A stretch of 21,637 nucleotides of DNA from Chloroflexota bacterium (GTDB taxonomy: Bacteria; Chloroflexota; UBA6077; CF-72): positions 1-21,637 of the forward strand of contig JAFAPL010001149.1 of the NCBI GenBank assembly GCA_019247135.1, given 5' to 3'. A program made the translations under genes and the position numbers. This document shows, piece by piece, positions 16,008 to 21,637 of the stretch (its first letter is position 1; every line of letters begins with the position of its first letter). The notes below the pieces were generated by a model. The model was not told the DNA's origin and ran no database searches. It worked only from the letters and a program-made list of their open reading frames with translations.

Positions 16008-17702
16008 TCAGCGGTCGAGCCAGGCGTTCTCGAAATGCGGTACCCAGTCTGCTTCGGCGTAAAAGCCCTTCAGCGCTTTGGTCACGCCATACAGTCCCAC
16101 TTGCGTATACGGCAGCGGACACGGCACGTCCTTGGCGATCATTTCCTGAGCCTGCGCGTACAGCGACATGCGCTGATCTTTGTCCAGCGTCGTCTGTGCC
16201 TTCGCGAGCAGGTCATCCACCTGGACGTTCTTGTAGTGATTGAAGTTCGTCGAGCTGTTCGACTGAAGCGTCACCAGGAAAAAGAACGGGTCGCTGTAGC
16301 CGACGTTGCCGTTGCTGATGATGCGTGCCGCCCATTGCTTGTCCTGTGGCGGCGCGAAGATCGCCGCCCATGCGGCCAGGTCCAGTTTCTCGATGTTGAC
16401 CTTTAATCCGATTTTCTGGAGGCTCTGCTGCATGATCTCGCCCGTCGTAACCCACTCCGGGTTGGCGGTGGAGATGGCCTGAAACGTCAACGTCGTGTCG
16501 CTGGTGACGCCGGCGGCGTCGAACAACTGCTTGGCTTTGGTGAGGTCGTACTCCGCCTTGGCGAGGCTTTGATTGAAGGCCCAGTTGTCCTCGGGCAGTG
16601 GAACGTCGTAGTCGTGCTGGAGAAACTGACCGTAGAAGGCGACCTCGTTGATCGATTTCCGGTCGGTTGCGTATGAGAGTGCCTGGCGAACGCGAACGTC
16701 GTTGAACGGCGGCTGGTTGTTGTCGATCATCAGCATCTGGACCACCGCGTTCTTTGGACCGTGGTACAGCGCCAGGTTCGGGTCCTTCGAGACTTCGTCC
16801 GCGTGAGGCGTCGACAGCTGCCACACCGAATCGACGCCACCTGTCTTGAGCGCCTGCACGACGGCGGTGGCGTCCTTGATCGTCTTGAGTACGACCTGGT
16901 CGAGGTAGACGTGGTCCTTGTCCCAATAATCGGCGAAACGCTTGATTGTCAGGTGATCGTCCTGAACGTACTCGCCGAACTGAAACGGGCCGGTGCCAAT
17001 CGGATTCGTGCCGACATCAGCCGCATTCTCTTTGGCCACGATCATGACCTTCGCGAGACCGTCGATCTGGGGCGCAAACGGACTCTTGTTGACCAGCTTT
17101 ACCGTGTTGGCGTCGACAACTTCCGAGTGGTCGTATTGCGGCAACGAGAAGGAGGCCCAGCGTGAACCTGTGGCGGAGTCGGCGACGCGGTCCAATGTGA
17201 ATTTCACGTCGTCGGCCGTCAGGTCGCGGCCATTGTGAAACTTCACGCCCTGGCGCAGCTTGAAAACATAGGTCTGCGGATCCACGACCTGCCAGCTCTC
17301 GGCCAGGGCCGGTTGGGGCTCCATGGCTTCGTTCATACGTACCAGGCCATCGAAGATGCCGTGGTGCACGTTCTGGTCATTCAGGAGACCCGGCTTGTGG
17401 GGGTCGAGGGTGGTGAAGCCCTGCCCGGTGCCAAACGTGAAGGTGCCGCCCCGTTTTGGCGTTCCAGACGCGGCGGCGGGTGCGGACGTGGCCGCGGCGG
17501 CGGGTGCGGACGTGGCGGCGGCAGCCGGTGCCTGTGTCGCCGGCGCCGCCGCCGTGGGTGCAACTGTGGCTGGAGCTTGCTGCGCTGGAGCCGTCGCAGG
17601 TGGTGGCGCCGAGCACGCTGCAAGTAGCCCAATGCCAAATAGACCCAGCGTCTGTGTAAGTGCCGCGCGGCGCGTCAGGCGTGTGTGCTCATATTGGCCC
17701 AT
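16008..17702 (-). CDS. Family-5 (DppA/OppA-type) solute-binding lipoprotein
   Basis: A 564-residue extracellular binding protein of the peptide-type importer. It starts MGQYEHTRLTRRAALTQTLG with a twin-arginine pair, then GLFGIGLLAACSAPPP with a lipobox (LAAC), indicating Tat export and lipid anchoring. Residues of about 35-85 form an Ala/Pro/Thr linker with an eight-residue repeat. The family-5 domain begins at KRGGTFTFGTGQGF and contains PALAESWQVVDPQTYVFKLR and VKFHNGRDLTADDVKFTLDR, the classic signature. I chose the ATG at 17702: AGGGGG sits eight bases upstream, overlapping the stop of the preceding gene, whereas the longer open frame adds non-homologous sequence that overlaps that gene. 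Ligand unknown; the class binds peptides, opines, nickel chelates or glycosides. Confidence 0.92.
   Translation of the reverse strand: MGQYEHTRLTRRAALTQTLGLFGIGLLAACSAPPPATAPAQQAPATVAPTAAAPATQAPAAAATSAPAAAATSAPAAASGTPKRGGTFTFGTGQGFTTLDPHKPGLLNDQNVHHGIFDGLVRMNEAMEPQPALAESWQVVDPQTYVFKLRQGVKFHNGRDLTADDVKFTLDRVADSATGSRWASFSLPQYDHSEVVDANTVKLVNKSPFAPQIDGLAKVMIVAKENAADVGTNPIGTGPFQFGEYVQDDHLTIKRFADYWDKDHVYLDQVVLKTIKDATAVVQALKTGGVDSVWQLSTPHADEVSKDPNLALYHGPKNAVVQMLMIDNNQPPFNDVRVRQALSYATDRKSINEVAFYGQFLQHDYDVPLPEDNWAFNQSLAKAEYDLTKAKQLFDAAGVTSDTTLTFQAISTANPEWVTTGEIMQQSLQKIGLKVNIEKLDLAAWAAIFAPPQDKQWAARIISNGNVGYSDPFFFLVTLQSNSSTNFNHYKNVQVDDLLAKAQTTLDKDQRMSLYAQAQEMIAKDVPCPLPYTQVGLYGVTKALKGFYAEADWVPHFENAWLDR
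17470..17541 (-). repeat. 24-base tandem repeat in the lipoprotein linker
   Basis: Two copies at 17470-17493 and 17494-17517 differ at one base, and a third diverged copy follows at 17518-17541. Each encodes an eight-residue Ala/Pro/Thr/Ser unit (APAAAATS). This is a spacer between the membrane anchor and the ligand-binding domain and may vary in copy number between strains. Confidence 0.75.
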
Positions 17703-17707
17703 GGTTG

Positions 17708-19627
17708 CTACCCCCTGTGCTCGGCGGGAATGACGGGCAGGATCACCCGTGACGGGTGTGCGGCATCGGCGTAGACGGTATTCCGAGCGACCACCGTGTG
17801 CGTGTGGCGCCCGACTGGTTCGCCGGTATTGGGATTGACGTCGAAGCGTGGAAAATTGGAGCTCGCTACATCGAGTCGGATTCGATGACCCACCGCGAAG
17901 ACGTTGCTGGTGGGCGGCAGCGACAGGCAGACCTCGTACAGCTCGCCAGGACGCATCAGGTCCGCACGCTCCCAACTGCCGCGATAGCGGGCGCGAATGA
18001 TCGAGTCCACCAGATTCATCGCGTACCCATCCGGATAGTCCAGGTTGGGCGGATAAACGTCGACGAGCTTGGCCGTGAAGTCGGTGTCCACGGCAGACGA
18101 TGAAATCCACAGGTGGACCTCGATCGGGCCGGTAACTTCGATGGAGGTCACGAGCGGCTCGGTTTGAAAAACGAGCACGTCCGGCCGCGTCGCGAGCGCC
18201 AGGTACGGGGGGCGCGCGCCAAGAATGCCAGGCGATTCACGCTGGTCGGCAGCGCCTGGCGTGACGATGCTGCGCATACGTACGCGGCCTGGAACGAACC
18301 GCGCCATGTGGGGCTCGATGCCGTCACCCACCGGCACCATCTCGAAAAATCCGGTGACGTTGGCGGCGATCGTCGGGACAGGATGTGCCGGATCATGGCT
18401 GTAGCTCAACGGCTCTCCGTGTGCCGCCGGCTGTTCGAGAGACAGCGATCCGGTGGAGTGCAGGTAATACGGCTCATAGCGCGTGCGCGCAAGCGGCCAT
18501 TCGCGTTCGTCGCGCCAGCGCCCGCCATGCTCCAACCGGCCCGCCGCGTTCTTGCGACCAGAACCGCCGCCCATCACGAAGATACGCACGGGCGGATCGT
18601 TCTCGACTCCCGTCGGCTCATCTTTGAGCCAGTGATCGAACCAGCGCGACTGCTCGGCGTTGTAGCGCGCCAGACCCCAAACGGAGTCTGCGCCGAATTC
18701 GACGTCTCCGGCCGATGAGGCACCCTGACGCATGCTGTCATGTGTCCAGGGCCCCATGATGAGCCGCTGCGATGTCGTGTTCTGCTTCGTCATGGTGGCG
18801 AAATACGTCGTCGTGGCGATGGAGTACGGGTCATACCAGCCGCTGCTGTACGTGCCCGGCACGTCCGCGTGACGATCGAAGTAGCGCGAGTAATCGTTGT
18901 ACTCCGCGGACCAGTAGTCGTCGTACTCGCCGCGCCAGTAATAATCGAACAGTGTTCGCTCGAGATTCGGTACGACTCGCAGTGGAGTATGCCCGGGTTT
19001 GAACGGAGTGCGAAAGACCCACTCGCGGAGATGGTGCATGGCGTCCCACAACGCCGCCTGCGCTTCAGGGTTGTCGCGAATCTCCTGCGCGTCGTGGGCA
19101 TGGAGGAACTGCGCTCCAAACATGTGGAGCTGCATCGCGCCACCTTCGCGCGCCTGGTGCGCATAACTGTTGATCGGGCCCACGTCCGGCCAGATCGCGG
19201 TCAGATGCGGTGGCCGTTTCAGCGCCATGGCCGTCTGAACCATCGCTCCATGTGAGCTGCCCACGGTCCCGACACGGTCGTTGGACCACGACTGCCGGGC
19301 GATCCACTCCACGGTGTCGTACCCGTCGAAGCCGTCCTTGGGCGTCGCGGTGTGGAAGTATTCGCCGGTGCCTTCGGAGTTCCCTCGACCCCGCATGTCC
19401 TGAATGACCACGACGTAACCGCGCGGCGTGAAGAAATTGGCCACAGGCTCGACCCACAACCAGTCGGCGGCCTTACCGTATGACGTGCGTCCGAGAATGG
19501 TCGGCCATTGGCCGGGTAGTGGCTCACCTTCGCGCGCAGGTCGATAGATGTCGGCCGCGAGACGAACGCCGTCGCGCATCGGCACCGGAACGTCTTTGGC
19601 GAGGACGATGCCATACATCGGCTGCAT
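17708..19627 (-). CDS. CocE/NonD-family hydrolase (X-Pro dipeptidyl-peptidase S15 type), copy 2
   Basis: A 639-residue serine hydrolase, second of its family in the operon but clearly divergent from copy 1. Motifs: MRDGVRLAADIYRP near the N-terminus, Tyr50 in LGRTSYGKAA, DMRGRGNSEG, nucleophile Ser125 in GTVGSSHGAMV, Asp266 in SGWYDPYSI and His296 in MGPWTHDS. The nucleophile elbow GSSHGA is unusual for the family, where GxSYxG is common. The C-terminal jelly-roll domain carries IEVTGPIEVHLWISSSAVDT, VGHRIRLDVASSNFPRFDVN and the NTGEPVG loop typical of CocE proteins. There is no signal peptide. It starts six bases after the oxidase gene, with another in-frame ATG three codons later. Substrate unknown; an ester, amide or acyl-peptide is likely. 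Confidence 0.88.
   Translation of the reverse strand: MQPMYGIVLAKDVPVPMRDGVRLAADIYRPAREGEPLPGQWPTILGRTSYGKAADWLWVEPVANFFTPRGYVVVIQDMRGRGNSEGTGEYFHTATPKDGFDGYDTVEWIARQSWSNDRVGTVGSSHGAMVQTAMALKRPPHLTAIWPDVGPINSYAHQAREGGAMQLHMFGAQFLHAHDAQEIRDNPEAQAALWDAMHHLREWVFRTPFKPGHTPLRVVPNLERTLFDYYWRGEYDDYWSAEYNDYSRYFDRHADVPGTYSSGWYDPYSIATTTYFATMTKQNTTSQRLIMGPWTHDSMRQGASSAGDVEFGADSVWGLARYNAEQSRWFDHWLKDEPTGVENDPPVRIFVMGGGSGRKNAAGRLEHGGRWRDEREWPLARTRYEPYYLHSTGSLSLEQPAAHGEPLSYSHDPAHPVPTIAANVTGFFEMVPVGDGIEPHMARFVPGRVRMRSIVTPGAADQRESPGILGARPPYLALATRPDVLVFQTEPLVTSIEVTGPIEVHLWISSSAVDTDFTAKLVDVYPPNLDYPDGYAMNLVDSIIRARYRGSWERADLMRPGELYEVCLSLPPTSNVFAVGHRIRLDVASSNFPRFDVNPNTGEPVGRHTHTVVARNTVYADAAHPSRVILPVIPAEHRG
17711..17716 (-). 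promoter_or_regulatory. Ribosome binding site of the binding lipoprotein gene
   Basis: On the minus strand AGGGGG lies eight bases before the ATG at 17702, inside the last codons of the upstream hydrolase gene. It fixes the start of the lipoprotein and suggests coupled translation. It is the clearest Shine-Dalgarno match within the operon, which fits the need for more binding protein than permease. Confidence 0.55.
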
Positions 19628-19633
19628 CGTCGA

Positions 19634-20815
19634 TCAGCCGAGCGTGGCCACGGAATAACTCCGCTGCGAACTGATTGGTCGACCCTCCGCGAAGCGGGCT
19701 GGACTGAAGAGGTCGATATCAACAACCGAGGTCCGTCCCTCGACGAACTTCTCCGCCACGAGCTCGCCCACCACCGGGCTCAGCTTGAACCCGTGACCAC
19801 TGAACCCGACCGCGAGGTGAAGCCCCTTTACGTGCGGCACCGGGCCGAGCAGCGGCTGTAAATCGGGCGAGCAATCGTACACACCCGTGTAGCCGCGCCG
19901 CAGCACCGCCGTGTCCTGGTCCGGAAAGCGGCGGCAGAAGCGGCCGACCAGCGTCTCGAGCTCTTCACTCGTGGCCGATCGATCGACGTCCACGGCCGCG
20001 TCCTCCACCCCTTCGTACGGCGCCGTCGTGCCGACGAGTGTGAGATTCTGGCCTTCTGGGCGATAGTAGCTGCCATTGATCCGATCGGAGACGACCGGGT
20101 GCTCGCGGCCGAAGTCGTCCGAACGCTGAACGATCGCAATCGCGTGGCGGATGGGCCGCAGCGACACCTCAACGCCGAGCGGCGCGACGAGTCGTGCCGT
20201 ACGATATCCGGCCGCCACGACGACCGCACCAGTTTCGATCGGTCCGGCAGTTGTCTCGACGCGCGTGATGCGGCCAGACGTCGCCGTCACTCCAGTGACG
20301 TCCACGCCAATGCGGAGCTCAACTCCGAGGGCACGTGCGGCAGCGGCGTAGCTGTTGGTCGTCAGCACCGGATCGGCATAGCCTGAGCGCGGCTCCCACG
20401 CCGCGGCTCCGACATCCTCGCGTGCGATACGTCCGTCGAGATCGCCCACATCGTGTGCGGTCAGCAGCCGGGCATCGATGCCGACCCGCTGGTGCATAGC
20501 GACGTTGTCGGCCAGCGGCGCGACATCCGTGGGACCAACGAGCACCAGAAACCCGGTTCGACGGAATCCGCTCTCACCTCCAACGAGCTCGCCGAAATGT
20601 TCGAACACATGGAGCGCACGCAACGCCATGCGCGCGAGCGCTTCGTGCGTATAGTGCTGCCGCACGAGGGCGCTGGAGCGGCCCGTCGCGCCCGCGGCGA
20701 TTCCGTCCCTTTCCAGGAGCACGATCCGACCGGCGCGCCGCCGCGCGAGCTGCCAGGCAATGCTGGTACCAGTGCAGCCACCGCCCACGACCACGACATC
20801 TGCGCGATCAGGCAT
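19634..20815 (-). CDS. FAD-dependent oxidoreductase, DAO family (sarcosine/D-amino acid oxidase-like)
   Basis: A 393-residue flavoprotein likely to oxidise a secondary amine or amino acid to an imine with release of an aldehyde or keto acid. FAD-binding dinucleotide motif GGGCTG at 11-16 with Glu35 in VLLERDG, then GATGRSSALVRQHY, the second half GAVVVAAGYRTARLV, and the C-terminal flavin-binding stretch GLHLAVGFSGHGFKLSPVVG. Length is normal for the family. The start at 20815 is supported by GGAGGG seven bases upstream; a longer frame exists but overlaps the HyuA gene and has no homology. It overlaps the end of hyuA by eight bases. Next to a hydantoinase-type protein, a sarcosine or N-methyl amino acid substrate is plausible but not proven. 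Confidence 0.88.
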   Translation of the reverse strand: MPDRADVVVVGGGCTGTSIAWQLARRRAGRIVLLERDGIAAGATGRSSALVRQHYTHEALARMALRALHVFEHFGELVGGESGFRRTGFLVLVGPTDVAPLADNVAMHQRVGIDARLLTAHDVGDLDGRIAREDVGAAAWEPRSGYADPVLTTNSYAAAARALGVELRIGVDVTGVTATSGRITRVETTAGPIETGAVVVAAGYRTARLVAPLGVEVSLRPIRHAIAIVQRSDDFGREHPVVSDRINGSYYRPEGQNLTLVGTTAPYEGVEDAAVDVDRSATSEELETLVGRFCRRFPDQDTAVLRRGYTGVYDCSPDLQPLLGPVPHVKGLHLAVGFSGHGFKLSPVVGELVAEKFVEGRTSVVDIDLFSPARFAEGRPISSQRSYSVATLG

Positions 20816-21637
20816 CGCCATTCCCTCCGGGCGTGAGGAGCAGGTTGCCGAGCTTGTCCACACTGGCTGAGAAGCCGGGGTGCAACACGCAGGTGGAGTC
20901 CAATTCCTCGAAGATCGCTGGTCCCGCGATGTGCATGCCTGCTCGCAGTGCATACCGGTCATGCACGGGGCAGCTCAGAAAGCCTCCCGCCTCGCCAAAG
21001 TACACGGGTCGCTGTTTCGGAGCGCAACTCAAGGATGTGCCGATCGGGGCCGACCGCAACCGCGGGCGGGGCATGCGACCGATCGCGGCGACCCGCAACG
21101 TCACCAGTTCGGTCGGTTCTTCCGGAGCCGAGAAACCATACGCGCGCTGATGCTCGCGGTGAAAGGCGTCGACGGTTGCATGCACCTGGCCGTCTCGCAG
21201 CTCGTTCTCCGGGGCCGGAATCGTGAGCTCGAAGCTCTGTCCAACGTACCGCATCTCCAGGTAGCGCCGGAATGCGATATTGGCGGGCGACACACCGTCC
21301 CGTTCCAGAACCGTCCTGCCCTGTTGTTCGAGGCCGGCGAAGGCGCGTTCAACTTCTTCCGGGTTAAGCGACGTAGTCGCGCGATGGAAGGTGCGCGAGT
21401 AGTCGTACACGAGATCGGTTGCCAGCAAGCCCAGGGCAGACGTGATACCTGGACTGGCAGGCACAACTGTCAGTGGCATGTGCAACTCGGCCGCCAGACG
21501 GTTCGCGTGTAATGGTCCAGCACCGCCGAACGCGACGAGCGCGAAATCGCGTGGATCGTGCCCGCGCTGGACCGACACAAGATGCAGGGCGTTCGTCATC
21601 GCCGCATTTGCAATCTCGACAATGCCGTGAGCGGCCG
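20808..21637 (-). CDS. hyuA: Hydantoinase/oxoprolinase A-type protein (HyuA), C-terminal part, cut by window edge
   Basis: The frame enters from the right edge and ends at TGA 20808-20810, giving about 275 C-terminal residues of a normally 650-700 residue protein. Diagnostic text: HGIVEIANAAMTNALHLVSV, QRGHDPRDFALVAFGGAGPL, ASPGITSALGLLATDLVYDY, then FEELDSTCVLHPGF near the end. HyuA-type subunits belong to the acetate/sugar-kinase-like ATPase fold and, together with HyuB, hydrolyse hydantoins, N-methylhydantoin or 5-oxoproline with ATP. No hyuB follows; the next gene is the FAD oxidase, so hyuB would have to lie upstream, outside the window. An internal ATG at 21599 is not the real start because homology continues beyond it. 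Confidence 0.9.
   Translation of the reverse strand, partial: AAHGIVEIANAAMTNALHLVSVQRGHDPRDFALVAFGGAGPLHANRLAAELHMPLTVVPASPGITSALGLLATDLVYDYSRTFHRATTSLNPEEVERAFAGLEQQGRTVLERDGVSPANIAFRRYLEMRYVGQSFELTIPAPENELRDGQVHATVDAFHREHQRAYGFSAPEEPTELVTLRVAAIGRMPRPRLRSAPIGTSLSCAPKQRPVYFGEAGGFLSCPVHDRYALRAGMHIAGPAIFEELDSTCVLHPGFSASVDKLGNLLLTPGGNGDA

Noticed and set aside
14877..16406. A 509-codon plus-strand open frame opposite the DppB-like permease and binding lipoprotein
   Set aside because: Its translation is rich in Arg, Gln, His and Asp and is low in protein-like patterning, as expected for the antisense of GC-rich genes. The opposite strand encodes well-recognised transporter proteins.
17703..18110. 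N-terminal extension of the binding lipoprotein to a 700-residue frame
   Set aside because: The extra 136 residues overlap the CocE-like gene, have no signal-peptide logic and precede a perfect Tat/lipobox start with a strong ribosome binding site at 17702.
20816..20962. Longer N-terminus for the FAD oxidase
   Set aside because: It overlaps the hyuA coding region, has no homology, and puts 49 residues before the FAD motif; GGAGGG places the start at 20815.
1..21637. CRISPR arrays, tRNA/rRNA genes, insertion-sequence ends, transposase genes
   Set aside because: No regularly spaced repeats, no tRNA-like or rRNA-like segments and no transposase text were found on reading both strands. Very divergent cases could be missed by eye.

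Overview
The window is GC-rich with strongly GC-biased third codon positions and is certainly bacterial. Two features point to the Chloroflexota (soil or Thermomicrobia-like lineages): binding proteins carrying twin-arginine leaders, and a lipoprotein with a long Ala/Pro/Thr-rich linker after its lipobox cysteine. No rRNA or tRNA is present to confirm this, so the phylum is an inference.

Layout. (1) 1-2690 is mostly a gene graveyard: the tail of an unrecognised gene (1-105), then a minus-strand mosaic of an AraC-type DNA-binding domain, a predicted-ATPase/TPR regulator and a DnaE-like polymerase fragment joined end to end, then the C-terminal tail of a short-chain dehydrogenase on the plus strand. 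(2) 2767-7074 is an intact plus-strand carbohydrate ABC importer operon of the CUT1 type: Tat-exported binding protein, two permeases and a UgpC/MalK-like ATPase, preceded by a LacI-type dyad. (3) 7140-8605 is the decayed end of a second sugar operon: a permease tail with a clean internal deletion, a Gfo/Idh/MocA oxidoreductase pseudogene with an internal deletion and a frameshift, and an apparently intact ThuA-like gene. (4) 8606-9693 holds more remnants (start of an ECF sigma factor, end of a staphylococcal-nuclease-like protein) and little else. (5) 9694-10671 encodes a mannonate-dehydratase-like (UxuA) enzyme. (6) 10726-21637 is a tightly packed eight-gene minus-strand operon. In transcription order it holds a hydantoinase/oxoprolinase A protein (cut by the window edge), a FAD-dependent amine or D-amino acid oxidase, a CocE/NonD-type acyl hydrolase, a family-5 peptide-binding lipoprotein, DppB-like and DppC-like permeases, a second CocE/NonD-type hydrolase and a class III aminotransferase.

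How the genes may work together. The plus-strand genes look like uptake and catabolism of a sugar or sugar acid; UxuA and the Gfo/Idh-ThuA pair are typical company for CUT1 importers. The minus-strand operon looks like import of a peptide-like or acylated amino compound. Import would be followed by intracellular ester or amide cleavage by two different hydrolases, lactam or hydantoin ring opening by HyuA, and nitrogen removal by an oxidase and an aminotransferase. Its substrate is unknown. This operon is the best candidate in the window for an undescribed system. The importer in this operon has no ATPase gene inside the window.

The remnants share a style: short, recognisable, mostly readable pieces with large internal or terminal deletions. 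This could be real deletional decay or, less likely, mis-assembly.
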